Under the pieces are notes generated by a model. The model did not search any database, was not told the DNA's origin, and saw only the letters and a program-made list of their open reading frames with translations. Shown in pieces: positions 1-9,299 of a stretch of 64,000 bases of DNA; positions within the stretch are counted from its first letter, which is position 1; the number at the start of each line of letters is the position of its first letter. The DNA is from Marinobacterium litorale DSM 23545 (GTDB taxonomy: Bacteria > Pseudomonadota > Gammaproteobacteria > Pseudomonadales > Balneatricaceae). The position numbers and the translations under genes are program-made. The stretch covers positions 62,001 through 126,000 of the forward strand of contig NZ_AUAZ01000004.1 in NCBI RefSeq assembly GCF_000428985.1, in the 5' to 3' direction.

Positions 1-880
1 GGCCGGTTTTGGGATCGACACCGAACTGAACATTGGAGCCGCCGGTTTCCACACCGATTTCGCGCAGTACCGCGATCGATGCATCACGCATCAGCTGATA
101 CTCTTTATCGGTCAGCGTCTGGGCCGGCGCCACGGTAATGGAGTCGCCGGTGTGAACGCCCATGGCATCGAAGTTTTCGATGGAACAGACGATGATGCAG
201 TTGTCATTCTTGTCGCGAACAACCTCCATCTCGTACTCTTTCCAGCCGATCAGGGATTCGTCGATCAGCAGTTCGTTGGTCGGCGACAGATCCAGACCGC
301 GTTCACAGATCTCGATAAACTCTTCCCGGTTGTAGGCAATACCACCACCGGAGCCACCCATGGTGAAGGAGGGGCGGATAATGGCCGGGAAGCCGATGGA
401 GTCCAGCACCTGCAGCGCTTCTTCCATGCTGTGTGCGATGGATGCGCGCGGGCATTCCAGACCGATGTTTTTCATCGCCGTATCGAAGCGTTCACGGTCT
501 TCCGCCTTGTCGATGGCGTCCTGAGTCGCGCCGATCATCTCTACACCAAACTCGGCCAGCACGCCTTCGCGATCCAGGTCCAGCGCGCAGTTCAGCGCTG
601 TCTGGCCACCCATGGTCGGCAGCAGCGCGTCCGGGCGTTCTTTCTCGATGATTTTGGCAACGGTTTTCCAGTTAATGGGCTCGATGTAGGTCGCATCGGC
701 CATCACCGGATCGGTCATGATAGTGGCGGGGTTGGAGTTCACCAGAATAACCCGGTATCCCTCTTCGCGCAGCGCCTTACACGCCTGTGCACCGGAATAG
801 TCGAACTCGCATGCCTGGCCGATAACGATGGGCCCTGCACCGAGGATAAGAATACTTTGAATGTCCGTACGTTTTGGCAT
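1..880 (-). CDS. carB: Carbamoyl-phosphate synthase large subunit, N-terminal part (cut by the window edge)
   Basis: Only the first 293 codons are present; the gene runs off the left edge. CarB makes carbamoyl phosphate from bicarbonate, ATP and the ammonia delivered by CarA, feeding arginine and pyrimidine synthesis in the cytoplasm. The reverse-strand translation begins [17 protein letters not shown], the usual CarB start with its first nucleotide-binding loop. It lies 52 bp downstream of carA on the same strand, the normal carAB operon order. The family length is about 1070 residues, so roughly a quarter of the protein is seen. Confidence 0.95.
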   Translation of the reverse strand, partial: MPKRTDIQSILILGAGPIVIGQACEFDYSGAQACKALREEGYRVILVNSNPATIMTDPVMADATYIEPINWKTVAKIIEKERPDALLPTMGGQTALNCALDLDREGVLAEFGVEMIGATQDAIDKAEDRERFDTAMKNIGLECPRASIAHSMEEALQVLDSIGFPAIIRPSFTMGGSGGGIAYNREEFIEICERGLDLSPTNELLIDESLIGWKEYEMEVVRDKNDNCIIVCSIENFDAMGVHTGDSITVAPAQTLTDKEYQLMRDASIAVLREIGVETGGSNVQFGVDPKTG

Positions 881-932
881 CTGTCTTACCGGTCGTATCT
901 GTTTCTGTTCGAGGATGTCTATGCGTTCTGGA

Positions 933-2066
933 TCAGGCTTGAGCTTTCATCAGCTCGATAAACCGATCGAACAGCGGTGCCACATCATGCGGCCCCGGAC
1001 TGGCTTCCGGGTGTCCCTGGAAGCTGAACGCCGGGCAGTCCGTGCGCTCGATCCCCTGCAGGGAGCCATCGAACAGCGATTTGTGAGTTGCACGCAGCGT
1101 ATCGGGCAGCGATTCTTCATCAACGGCGAAACCGTGGTTCTGACTGGTGATCATCACATGTGAGCTATCCAGATCCTGCACCGGATGGTTGGCACCGTGG
1201 TGACCGAACTTCATTTTCACGGTTTTGGCACCCGACGCCAGCGCCAGTAGCTGATGCCCCAGGCAGATACCGAACACCGGCTTACCGGAGGTCAGTATTT
1301 CGCGAATCGCCGTAATGGCGTAATCACAGGGTTCCGGATCCCCGGGTCCGTTGGAGAGAAATACACCATCGGGATTCAGCGCCAGCACGTCCGACGCCGG
1401 GGTCTGAGCAGGTACCACTGTCAGACGACAGCCACGCTCAACCAGCATGCGCAGGATGTTGCTCTTTACGCCGTAGTCGTAGGCCACCACATGGTAGGGA
1501 AGTTCGGCATCGGTTCTGTCTGCATGACCTTCACCCAGCTTCCAGCTACTGGAGCGCCACTGATACGACTCGGTCACACTGGCTTCCTTGGCCAGATCCA
1601 TCCCCTTAAGCCCCGGGAAAGCACGGGCCGCGGCCAGCGCTTTCTCTTCATCAACCTGATCGCCGGCCATGATGCAGCCGTTCTGAGCACCTTTTTCGCG
1701 CAGGATACGGGTCAAACGGCGGGTATCGATATCGGCAATGCCTACAATATTCTGCTCGCGCAGATAAGCATCCAGCGACTGTTCAGAACGGAAATTACTG
1801 GCCAGCAACGGCAGATCACGGATCACCAGACCGGCCACCCAGGTGGCTCGGGATTCCGCATCCTCGGCATTGACGCCGACGTTACCGATATGTGGATAAG
1901 TCAGAGTGACGATCTGCCGACTGTAGGAGGGATCGGTCAGAATCTCCTGGTAGCCGGTCATCGAGGTATTGAAAACCACTTCACCACTGGACTCACCATC
2001 GGCGCCAATCGCTACCCCCCTGAATACGCTGCCATCTTCAAGGGCCAGAATGGCTGGTCGCGTCAA
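933..2066 (-). CDS. carA: Carbamoyl-phosphate synthase small (glutaminase) subunit
   Basis: CarA releases ammonia from glutamine and passes it to CarB. The protein is 377 residues, the normal family length. The N-terminal half is the CPSase small-chain domain; the C-terminal half is a class I glutamine amidotransferase with the nucleophile elbow GICLGHQ and the His/Glu pair in [10 protein letters not shown], so the catalytic triad is complete. The start is a TTG preceded by a strong GGGGAGG ribosome-binding site five bases away; no better ATG fits the conserved N terminus ([11 protein letters not shown]). carB follows. Upstream is a strong hairpin with a U-run (see terminator 2149-2183). In Pseudomonas carAB directly follows dapB; here dapB is about 43 kb away. 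Confidence 0.96.
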   Translation of the reverse strand: MTRPAILALEDGSVFRGVAIGADGESSGEVVFNTSMTGYQEILTDPSYSRQIVTLTYPHIGNVGVNAEDAESRATWVAGLVIRDLPLLASNFRSEQSLDAYLREQNIVGIADIDTRRLTRILREKGAQNGCIMAGDQVDEEKALAAARAFPGLKGMDLAKEASVTESYQWRSSSWKLGEGHADRTDAELPYHVVAYDYGVKSNILRMLVERGCRLTVVPAQTPASDVLALNPDGVFLSNGPGDPEPCDYAITAIREILTSGKPVFGICLGHQLLALASGAKTVKMKFGHHGANHPVQDLDSSHVMITSQNHGFAVDEESLPDTLRATHKSLFDGSLQGIERTDCPAFSFQGHPEASPGPHDVAPLFDRFIELMKAQA

Positions 2067-2148
2067 TTGAACCTCCCCGCGCGTGCGCTGAAAAAAACTG
2101 ATCGGAAAAGAGCTGTCTTAACTGCCTGCAGCCTTACTGCATACGTGC

Positions 2149-2183
2149 AAAAAAGCGAGGTAAAACCGGGGGTTTACCTCGCT
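2149..2183 (-). terminator. Hairpin plus U-run upstream of carA (terminator or attenuator)
   Basis: Perfect 11-bp arms AGCGAGGTAAA (2154-2164) and TTTACCTCGCT (2173-2183) enclose an 8-base loop; on the minus strand the hairpin is followed by six U residues. It lies about 85 bp before the carA start and 145 bp after the stop of the DUF882 gene. It could end the upstream transcript or attenuate carAB. A TATTAT box sits at 2190-2195, just upstream of the hairpin. Confidence 0.75.
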
Positions 2184-2329
2184 CGACATATAATACGGCT
2201 GACTTCCTGCTGAACCTGCAGGTTAAACCGGCAATATTCTAGTGCATCAGACCTCGGCTGTCCACGCAACAAGCGGCCTCCGGCACCACCCGGAGCACAC
2301 TCATCCTAATGCACAAGGCCGCCTAAAAA

Positions 2330-2902
2330 TCAGCTGCCCCAGTAGCGCACCCGCCCGGTATCGATATGAATAAAATCGGACTGGGAGTAAAGACCGACGC
2401 CTCCGACCTTGAGATTGACCGCACTCTGATGCAGCTTATGCAGATCAACCCCGGGCAAACGGATATCCAGCGCGCGGCCCTGCATGTGGAGACTGCGTTT
2501 TGCCACACCACTGCTGTTGGCACGCAGCGCATCATTGGTCTTGGGGGAGCGATAGCCGGAGATAATCTCGAAAGGCCCCTTGCGCCCGGCTCTCAGTTTG
2601 AGCATGTGGAGCATATCCAGCAGCACGGGATCGATGGGGTAAACCTCTCCGGTCCGGAAATCCCGCAGGATATGGTTAATCTCGGCGAGGCTCTCGCTGA
2701 GATAGTCCCCTTCAGCCCAGTAGGTCAGCTTCGACTTTTCCCCGGTGTGCAGGTTATGCAGCGCCAGATGACGCTCATGCTCCGGCGGCAGGGCAGCAAA
2801 ACTGTTGTGGATGGATAGGCCCGCAGCAGTGGCTGCACAGCCCTTGAGAAAACCACGCCGGGAGAGTGGCGTGGCCAGTTTGGGATGTCGTTTTAACGGC
2901 AC
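2330..2902 (-). CDS. Tat-exported DUF882 / peptidase M15-like murein hydrolase (MepK/YcbK family)
   Basis: A 190-residue protein with a twin-arginine signal (LSRRGFLKG at about residues 13-21, then an Ala-rich hydrophobic stretch) and a C-terminal zinc D-Ala-D-Ala peptidase-like fold. Visible motifs are SGYRSPKTN, SLHMQGRALDIR with the metal His and Asp, and a late DFIHID. Family members such as E. coli MepK cut peptidoglycan cross-links, including 3-3 bonds made by L,D-transpeptidases. The next gene upstream is an LdtD-like transpeptidase, the same pairing as E. coli ycbB-ycbK, which supports a shared role in 3-3 cross-link turnover. The start is a GTG with AGAGG nine bases upstream; a later start would lose the Tat signal. 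Confidence 0.88.
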   Translation of the reverse strand: MPLKRHPKLATPLSRRGFLKGCAATAAGLSIHNSFAALPPEHERHLALHNLHTGEKSKLTYWAEGDYLSESLAEINHILRDFRTGEVYPIDPVLLDMLHMLKLRAGRKGPFEIISGYRSPKTNDALRANSSGVAKRSLHMQGRALDIRLPGVDLHKLHQSAVNLKVGGVGLYSQSDFIHIDTGRVRYWGS

Positions 2903-2986
2903 TCGTTACTACCTCTGGGTGTCGTCGATAAAAGAAGTAAAGTGATCGCATCATACTGAAATCAGATAATATTGAACAGATTCCAG

Positions 2987-4612
2987 TCAATGGTTGACCG
3001 CAAGTGCACTGTAAGGTTCAACCTCAGGTACTTTTAAACGCGCCAGTAAAGGACGGTCCAACCCATAGATATCGGGCCGGAACTGCAAACGCCCCTCCGG
3101 ATCCACCCAGGCAGTCAGGTAGACCAGATACACCGGCACCGGCTTAGAGAGCGCCCGGACACTGGTCGCCGGTCCGGACATGGCATCACTCAACCAATCA
3201 CTCAGGCGCGGATCCTCAGCCAACAGATACTGCGCCAGAGCGACAATCCCCTCCACCCGCACGCACCCCGAGCTGAATGGGCGCAACGGTTTTTCGAACA
3301 GCGATTTGGAGGGCGTATCGTGCAGGTAGATGGAAAAGGGGTTCCTCATGCCAAACTTCATCTGACCCAACGCGTTCAACGGCCCCGGCGATTGAATCAA
3401 CCGGATATGCCCCGGGTTCGTCCAGTCCACCTGCATCGGATCCTCACTACGCCAGCGCCCCTCATCAAAGCGCTCTACACGTACATTGTTCTCCGCCAGC
3501 CAGCCGGGGTTCTCAACGATCTTGGGAATCAAATCCTTACGCATGATGCTGCGCGGCACCGTCCAGTCCGGATTAACTGTCAGGGACTCCAGTGTCGACT
3601 GGAACGAAGGCGTGGGGCGATGGGGACGCCCGCTGATTGTCCGGGCATGAAAACGCACCACACCCTCCTCGACCAGATCGAGAAAATAACCCGCCGGGCT
3701 CACCAGCAAGTAGCGATCCCCCAGGTTGCGCGGCAACCAGCGCCAGCGCTCCAGATTTGCCTCGATCTGTGCAAGCTTGCCTGCCAGCGGCTCCATCAGT
3801 GCAGCCCGGGTTTTCGGCCCCACAATTCCATCCACACCCAGCCCCTGGCGCTGCTGAAAGCGACGAACCGCTGTAACAAGCTGATCATCATAGAGTTTCG
3901 GTGCCGTCTGATCCGCCAGAGGGTCCGGCTCCGCATCACCCTGCCGGATCAGGTAACTGCGCAACAGGGGCACTTCCGGTGCCTGATCGCCGGGCTCCAG
4001 CCGCATTTCCGGCAACTCAGGCAAAGCAGGCTGGGCGGCCAGCAAACGGTAATGCTGGTATCGCTCTACCAGCTGCCTGTATCCCAGAGCGCTGGGTGCC
4101 AGCGACTCAATAACCTGCTTGGGATCGCGCTGCTGTAAAGCTGTGATCGCCAACGCCAGCGTATCCAGCTCGGGGCGCGGCAGATGCCAGAGCCGATCCA
4201 GGTGAGCGACATCACGCCCCCGGCCCATGTCATTCACCAGTCGCAGCAGCGCGTCGCTCAGCAGCAGGTCACGCGTCGGCACGGACTGCGTCTCGGTGAG
4301 TTGGCGGTCGTGATAAAGCGATGCGGGGAGCCCCTGAGAAACAGCCGTATCCAAAGCCTGCAGCAAGGAGTCAATCAACGGCGTATCGGGGTTCCCGTCC
4401 GCGTCATGCCAGAGATAGGGGCCCGGAAAGCCGGCATAAAGCTCACGCAGTTGATTCCAGTGAGGAATAGGCTGGGTGCGGGTGAGACTCAGGTCGGCAG
4501 GGGCCAGCGGCAACGGCGCGGCGGAAACAGACTGAATTGCCAACACAGCAAACAGAAGGCAAACCAGAAGCGGTGAGCACAAACGGCTCCGGCTTGCGGA
4601 TACGGCGGGCAT
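2987..4612 (-). CDS. ldtD: L,D-transpeptidase of the YcbB/LdtD type
   Basis: A 541-residue periplasmic enzyme that forms 3-3 cross-links between meso-diaminopimelate residues of peptidoglycan. It has an N-terminal signal peptide (hydrophobic residues about 12-31, AXA-like end), a peptidoglycan-binding helix bundle near residue 240 (AVRRFQQRQGLGVDGIVG) and a C-terminal YkuD catalytic domain with HDTPSKSLF and the signature SSGCVRV carrying the catalytic cysteine. The length is slightly below E. coli LdtD (615). The ATG has GAGGTG five bases upstream. It lies 84 bp upstream of the DUF882 hydrolase gene on the same strand. The family assignment is firm; the exact orthology to LdtD is inferred from length and neighbour. 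Confidence 0.9.
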   Translation of the reverse strand: MPAVSASRSRLCSPLLVCLLFAVLAIQSVSAAPLPLAPADLSLTRTQPIPHWNQLRELYAGFPGPYLWHDADGNPDTPLIDSLLQALDTAVSQGLPASLYHDRQLTETQSVPTRDLLLSDALLRLVNDMGRGRDVAHLDRLWHLPRPELDTLALAITALQQRDPKQVIESLAPSALGYRQLVERYQHYRLLAAQPALPELPEMRLEPGDQAPEVPLLRSYLIRQGDAEPDPLADQTAPKLYDDQLVTAVRRFQQRQGLGVDGIVGPKTRAALMEPLAGKLAQIEANLERWRWLPRNLGDRYLLVSPAGYFLDLVEEGVVRFHARTISGRPHRPTPSFQSTLESLTVNPDWTVPRSIMRKDLIPKIVENPGWLAENNVRVERFDEGRWRSEDPMQVDWTNPGHIRLIQSPGPLNALGQMKFGMRNPFSIYLHDTPSKSLFEKPLRPFSSGCVRVEGIVALAQYLLAEDPRLSDWLSDAMSGPATSVRALSKPVPVYLVYLTAWVDPEGRLQFRPDIYGLDRPLLARLKVPEVEPYSALAVNH

Positions 4613-4692
4613 GACTGCACCTCGGCCAATCGTGGGGGCGCGGCTTATCCGTCCCCCTGCCCATTACATTATAGCTCAGAACGGCCGATTGA

Positions 4693-6588
4693 TCAGATCA
4701 CCTCGGCCAGATTGCCTTTGCTCTCAAGCCACTGTTTGCGATCCGAGGAGCGCTTCTTGGCCAGCAGCATATCCATGGTCTCTACCGTGCCGTCATCATC
4801 CTGCAGCGTGAGCTGCACCAGACGGCGGGTATCGGGCGCCATGGTTGTCTCACGCAGCTGTAACGGGTTCATCTCCCCCAGTCCCTTGAAGCGCTGCACG
4901 TTGATCTTGGCGTTGCGACGCTCGGCCTTGATCCGCTCGACAATGCCCTGCTTCTCATCATCATCAAGCGCGTAATACACCTCTTTACCGGCATCGATAC
5001 GATACAACGGCGGCATCGCCACGTAGACATGCCCGGCCGCCACCAATGCCCGGAAATGGCGGACAAACAGCGCACAGAGCAGGGTCGCGATATGCAAGCC
5101 GTCCGAGTCGGCATCCGCCAGAATACAGATGCGGTTATAACGCAGCCCCTTGAGATCCTCGGATCCCGGATCAACACCAATCGCCACCGAGATGTCGTGA
5201 ATCTCCTGAGAGGCCAGAATCTCACCCGACTCCACCTCCCAGGTATTCAGGATCTTTCCGCGCAGCGGCATGATCGCCTGAAACTCCCGTGAGCGCGCCT
5301 GCTTGGCCGAACCACCCGCAGAGTCACCCTCCACCAGGAACAGCTCAGCCTGGGACATATCGGTACCGGAGCAGTCCGCCAGCTTGCCCGGCAGAGCAGG
5401 CCCCTGGGTCACCTTCTTACGCACCACTTTTTTGTTGGAACGCATGCGGCGCTGGGCGTTGGCGATCACCAGCTCGGCGATATTCTGGCCCTCGTCCACA
5501 TGGCGGTTTAGCCAGAGCGAGAACGCGTCTTTAACGGTGCCGGAGATAAAGGCCGCAATCTGGCGGGAAGAGAGGCGCTCCTTGGTCTGCCCGGCAAACT
5601 GCGGGTCTCGCATCTTAGCCGACAGGATGTAGCAGCAGCGCTCCCAGACATCTTCCGGGCTCAGCTTGACCCCGCGTGGCAGCAGATTGTGGATTTCGCA
5701 AAACTCGCGCATCGCCTCCAGCAGACCCGATCGCAAGCCGTTAACATGGGTCCCACCCTGTGCGGTGGGGATCAGGTTAACGTAGCTTTCGGCGGTTACT
5801 TCACCACCGTCCACCAACCACTGCACCGCCCACTCCACCGCATCTTCTTCGCCCTGCAGGTGCCCGGTGAAAGGCTCGGCAGGCAGTGTCTCGTAAACCT
5901 GAGTATTCCCCTTGAGATAGGCCACCAGCCCATCCTCGTAGTACCACTCCTCTTTCTCTTTTTTACCGGCACTGTCATCGACAAATATGACGCGCAATCC
6001 CGGGCAGAGCACCGCTTTGGCGCGCAGATTGTGTTTCAGGCGGGAAACGCTGAACTTGGCGGAATCAAAGTACTTGGGATCGGGCAGGAAACGCAGCTGC
6101 GTGCCGGTGTTGCGCTTGCCACAACTATCCACAACTTCCAGCTCCGAGACCTTTTCGCCATCGGCAAAACCGATCCGATAGACCTGACCACCGCGCTTGA
6201 TCTCCACGTTCAGCAATTTTGAAAGCGCATTGACCACCGATACCCCTACCCCGTGCAGACCGCCGGAGTAGGTATAGTTATCGTTGTTGAACTTGCCACC
6301 GGCATGCAGCCGCGTGAGAATCAGTTCAACCCCACTGACCCCCTCCTCAGGGTGGATATCCACCGGCATGCCGCGACCATCGTCGCTGACCGCCAGTGAT
6401 CCATCCTGATGCAGAACCACCTCGATCTGCCGGGCATGGCCGGCCAGCGCTTCATCGACAGAGTTATCGATAACTTCCTGCGCCAGGTGGTTGGGCCGAT
6501 CAGTCTCGGTGTACATGCCGGGACGGCGTTTGACCGGATCCAGACCACTAAGGACCTCGATAGCTTCGGCGTTGTATTGTTTAGACAT
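4693..6588 (-). CDS. parE: DNA topoisomerase IV subunit B
   Basis: The ATPase subunit of topoisomerase IV, which decatenates daughter chromosomes with ParC. The 631-residue length, without the extra insert of gammaproteobacterial GyrB, points to ParE. GHKL motifs are VIDNSVDEAL, SDDGRGMPVDIH and SGGLHGVGVSVVNAL; the TOPRIM region has EGDSAGGSAKQ, MPLRGKILNT and DADSDGLHI. The start chosen is the ATG at 6588 (MSKQYNAEAIEV), with AGGA eight bases upstream; a TTG seven codons earlier would add a non-conserved leader. It closes the nudF-yqiB-cpdA-yqiA-parE cluster; parC is not in the window. Confidence 0.96.
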   Translation of the reverse strand: MSKQYNAEAIEVLSGLDPVKRRPGMYTETDRPNHLAQEVIDNSVDEALAGHARQIEVVLHQDGSLAVSDDGRGMPVDIHPEEGVSGVELILTRLHAGGKFNNDNYTYSGGLHGVGVSVVNALSKLLNVEIKRGGQVYRIGFADGEKVSELEVVDSCGKRNTGTQLRFLPDPKYFDSAKFSVSRLKHNLRAKAVLCPGLRVIFVDDSAGKKEKEEWYYEDGLVAYLKGNTQVYETLPAEPFTGHLQGEEDAVEWAVQWLVDGGEVTAESYVNLIPTAQGGTHVNGLRSGLLEAMREFCEIHNLLPRGVKLSPEDVWERCCYILSAKMRDPQFAGQTKERLSSRQIAAFISGTVKDAFSLWLNRHVDEGQNIAELVIANAQRRMRSNKKVVRKKVTQGPALPGKLADCSGTDMSQAELFLVEGDSAGGSAKQARSREFQAIMPLRGKILNTWEVESGEILASQEIHDISVAIGVDPGSEDLKGLRYNRICILADADSDGLHIATLLCALFVRHFRALVAAGHVYVAMPPLYRIDAGKEVYYALDDDEKQGIVERIKAERRNAKINVQRFKGLGEMNPLQLRETTMAPDTRRLVQLTLQDDDGTVETMDMLLAKKRSSDRKQWLESKGNLAEVI

Positions 6589-6605
6589 CCGTCGATTTCC
6601 TGTAA

Positions 6606-7244
6606 TCAAAGAGCACTGAACGGCAGAGGCGTTGGTTCCGGGAGCTCAATGCGCCCCTGGCCGAATGCCTGAATCGCCGGGATCAGCTGTTCAAACTGAT
6701 CAAAGCCATGACTGCCCCCGGACTGAACGAATTGCGCAACCCCGGCGTATTTTTCCACCGCCTCCCGGTAATCCAGAGTTTCATCACCGGTTTGCACCAG
6801 CAGCAAATAGGCGTCAAGCGCTTTCGGCGCGGGCCTGTCCAGCGCCTTGAGCTGCTCCAGGTGCCGCTCCGTTAGCCGGTAGCGTTCTGCCGTATAAATA
6901 TTTTCATTCTCGCCCAGCCAGCGCTCCAGCAGCGCGTAAGGTCTTACCGCCGGATTGACCAGTACAGCACTCAGTGGCTGAGCCCGTTCGGTTATCGTTT
7001 GCATCAGGTAGTGGCTGTAGTAACCACCCAGCGAACTGCCAATTAAAACCACCGGCACCGATGCCAGCTCATCCAGCAGCGCTTCAAGCTGCTCAATCGC
7101 CCGTTGCGGCCATTGCGAAAGTGCCGGGCAGTGAAAGTGATCGCTCTTCCCCTGCTCAGCCAGATACGCGGCCAAAGCACGCGCCTTGTAGGAGCCTGGC
7201 GAGCTGTTAAATCCGTGAACGTAGATATAAACCGGGTCTGACAT
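6606..7244 (-). CDS. yqiA: YqiA-family esterase
   Basis: A small alpha/beta hydrolase of about 212 residues. It opens with IYVHGFNSSPGS (oxyanion-hole region), has the nucleophile elbow GSSLGG near residue 70 and a late GGSHGFDQF carrying the probable catalytic histidine. E. coli YqiA hydrolyses short-chain esters in vitro; its cellular substrate is unclear. The ATG at 7244 (MSDPVYIY) fits the family better than the GTG two codons upstream. It sits between cpdA and parE, the same position as in E. coli. Confidence 0.9.
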   Translation of the reverse strand: MSDPVYIYVHGFNSSPGSYKARALAAYLAEQGKSDHFHCPALSQWPQRAIEQLEALLDELASVPVVLIGSSLGGYYSHYLMQTITERAQPLSAVLVNPAVRPYALLERWLGENENIYTAERYRLTERHLEQLKALDRPAPKALDAYLLLVQTGDETLDYREAVEKYAGVAQFVQSGGSHGFDQFEQLIPAIQAFGQGRIELPEPTPLPFSAL

Positions 7245-7281
7245 GGGCACTCAGTGCGACAGCATCTTGAATGCGGCAACG

Positions 7282-8070
7282 TTACCCAAGGGAGTGCGGC
7301 GGCGCAAGCCGACGAACGTGCTGTTCGATGCGCCCGTCGGCATGAAGCCGATACCAGCAATAGCCCGGGCCTGACCGGTTCATGTCGGTTTCAAGGGCAA
7401 AGCTGTCGCTGGCCGGACGAAACTGCACACTGGTGGCCGGTGAACACCAAACCGGTATGCCGTCCTGCTCAAGGGCCTGCTGTTGATGCAGATGGCCGCA
7501 GATAATGCCCCGAACCTGTTTGTAACCGCGCAGGCAGTCAAACAGCGTCTCGGCATTGGCCAACATAATCTGATCCTGCCAGACACTGTCTGTACTCACC
7601 GGATTATGGTGCATCACCAACAGCACGTGCCGATCCCGCGTCTCGCTCAACATTGCGCTCAGCCACTGCAATGAAACCTCGGACAGGGAGCCGGAACCGC
7701 GACCATCGGGTTCAGCCGTGGAATCAAGCAGCAACAGCGTCCAGGCATCGAGATCGATCCGCTCCATCCCGCAGGGCTGATTCCGGCACTCACGCATCGC
7801 CGCCGGCTCATCATGATTACCGGGAATCCAGTGTTTCAGCCCGGGCAGGGGATCAACGATACTCAGCAGCCGTCGATACGCGGCGGCGGGACCATGATGG
7901 ACCAGATCACCGGTCAGCAGAACCCGGTCAAATACCATCGACAGAGAGAGCGCATCATCCACCACAAGACGCAGATGATGATCACTGTCGATATCACGAA
8001 AACGCGCTTGAGGATCGGCAGTCAGATGACAGTCGGTCAGCTGAAGCAAGGATAAGACGGTTTCAGCCAA
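7282..8070 (-). CDS. cpdA: 3',5'-cyclic AMP phosphodiesterase (class III)
   Basis: A 262-residue calcineurin-like metallophosphoesterase that hydrolyses cAMP to AMP and so lowers Crp-cAMP signalling. The di-metal motifs appear in order: TDCHL (DxH), TGDLVHHG (GD), PGNHDE (GNHD), MHHNPV and CGHLHQQ (GHxH). The gene starts with a TTG that overlaps the last codons of the yqiB-like gene, indicating translational coupling. E. coli CpdA is 275 residues, close to this one. Confidence 0.92.
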   Translation of the reverse strand: MAETVLSLLQLTDCHLTADPQARFRDIDSDHHLRLVVDDALSLSMVFDRVLLTGDLVHHGPAAAYRRLLSIVDPLPGLKHWIPGNHDEPAAMRECRNQPCGMERIDLDAWTLLLLDSTAEPDGRGSGSLSEVSLQWLSAMLSETRDRHVLLVMHHNPVSTDSVWQDQIMLANAETLFDCLRGYKQVRGIICGHLHQQQALEQDGIPVWCSPATSVQFRPASDSFALETDMNRSGPGYCWYRLHADGRIEQHVRRLAPPHSLG

Positions 8071-8506
8071 CGAACACCGGCTCCATCAAATGACCGTGAT
8101 TCAGACATTGAGTGAGGCATTCGCCGAGAAACGCATTAAGCTGGGCTTTTTCATCGGGCTGATGCATCTGCGGATTGGGGTAGGCATAACGCCCTGATAA
8201 CTGACGACGCTGACGCATGCAGATCACCTCGGCCATCAAAGCATCGTGGTAGAGGCGCACCAGCAACTGCGGCGACTCCAGCCAGCGGGAATCGCTCTCC
8301 GACTGTTGGGAAACCAACACGGTAGTCGTGTAGCGAAAGCGCTCCTCAACCTCCAGCCGCACCAGCGCACTGCGCCCCTGCCAGCTGATCTGATACTCCC
8401 GCTGATCGGTATTATCCAGATCGGGAATCAGCTTCAGCAAGCGGGCGTAGTTAGCCTCGCATATCGCCATCTGGCGGCTGAGATCAGGTACATATTTGCG
8501 CTTCAT
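8063..8506 (-). CDS. yqiB: DUF1249 protein (YqiB family)
   Basis: About 147 residues, matching E. coli YqiB in length and N terminus (MKRKYVPDLSRQM) and in family features: repeated RY/YRY segments, VRLYHDALMAEV and a YPNPQMHQPDEK stretch. The function of the family is unknown. The ATG at 8506 is preferred because the family begins there; a GTG seven codons earlier is the alternative and lies closer to the AGGAG sequence. The 5' end adjoins nudF and the 3' end overlaps cpdA, so these are co-transcribed. Confidence 0.88.
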   Translation of the reverse strand: MKRKYVPDLSRQMAICEANYARLLKLIPDLDNTDQREYQISWQGRSALVRLEVEERFRYTTTVLVSQQSESDSRWLESPQLLVRLYHDALMAEVICMRQRRQLSGRYAYPNPQMHQPDEKAQLNAFLGECLTQCLNHGHLMEPVFVG

Positions 8507-8510
8507 CGGG

Positions 8511-9134
8511 TCAGGCAGACTCCTCACTGCGAATTTTCATGCGATTGAGCTCAAGCCACTGTAGCCCAATAATCGCCGGTCCACTATTGATACGCCCATC
8601 CCTGACAAGTTCAAAAGCGGCCTCCGCCGCCAGGACGTGTACTTTGATGTCTTCGCCCTCTTCTGGCAACCCATGCACACCCTGTGCCTGGCTGGAGTCG
8701 ACGCAGGCGAACATCAAATCGATCCATTCATCGCAGCCACCGGGGCTCGGTAAAAAACGACTGATCGGGCGTACGCCGGTAACAGCCAGCCCCGCTTCTT
8801 CGTCACTTTCCCGGACAGCCACATCAGCCGCCGCCTCACCGGGCTCCACAATACCGGCCACCAGCTCGAGCAGCCAGGGGCCCTCTGGCGCTTCCAACGC
8901 CCCCACCCGGAACTGCTCCACCAGGATCACCGCATCGGCATGGGGGTCGTAGAGCAGAACGCACACGGCGTTACCACGTCGAAACAGCTCTCGCCGAATA
9001 TTGACCTCGCCACCCTGAAAACGACGGTGACGCAGGTGCAAGCGGTCCATTTTGAAATACCCGTCGTAGACCCGCTCCTCTTTATCCAAACGATAATCCG
9101 GGTCGGAAAAACCGGGGCGCCACGTCCTGTCCAT
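8511..9134 (-). CDS. nudF: ADP-ribose pyrophosphatase (Nudix)
   Basis: A 207-residue Nudix hydrolase that splits ADP-ribose to AMP and ribose 5-phosphate in the cytoplasm. The Nudix box GIVEPGEAAADVAVRESDEE fits Gx5Ex7RE..EE and is followed by AGL. An NudF-type N-terminal dimerisation segment precedes it, and LPSPGGCDEWIDLMFA follows, as in the ADP-ribose class. The ATG has GGAGG five bases upstream. It is the first gene of the nudF-yqiB-cpdA-yqiA-parE cluster. Confidence 0.93.
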   Translation of the reverse strand: MDRTWRPGFSDPDYRLDKEERVYDGYFKMDRLHLRHRRFQGGEVNIRRELFRRGNAVCVLLYDPHADAVILVEQFRVGALEAPEGPWLLELVAGIVEPGEAAADVAVRESDEEAGLAVTGVRPISRFLPSPGGCDEWIDLMFACVDSSQAQGVHGLPEEGEDIKVHVLAAEAAFELVRDGRINSGPAIIGLQWLELNRMKIRSEESA

Positions 9135-9194
9135 AAAACCTCCGCTGCTCCACTACTGCTTTGACTATACGCTTTTTACGGGCGACATACTCAA

Positions 9195-9225
9195 CCCCGG
9201 GTTTCGCTGCACTGCGCCCGGGCTA
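9195..9225. repeat. REP-like palindromic element
   Basis: An imperfect palindrome built around CCCGGG cores with an internal GCAGTGCAGCG segment lies in the 165-bp gap between nudF and the EAL-CBS-GGDEF gene. On the minus strand it reads GTAGCCCGGGCGCAGTGCAG then CGAAACCCGGGG, the form of REP-like elements scattered between genes in many proteobacteria. I see only this copy clearly in the window. Confidence 0.55.
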
Positions 9226-9299
9226 CACACCTTCCAGGGGCTGTGGATAGGTAGCTCGGCAGAAGCCAAAGGCGAATGCCGGAGTGAGCGGCTCGGCGA

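Noticed and set aside
1254-2213. Long open frame on the plus strand opposite carA
   Set aside because: It is fully antisense to a well-conserved gene, has low-complexity composition typical of high-GC shadow frames, and no ribosome-binding site.
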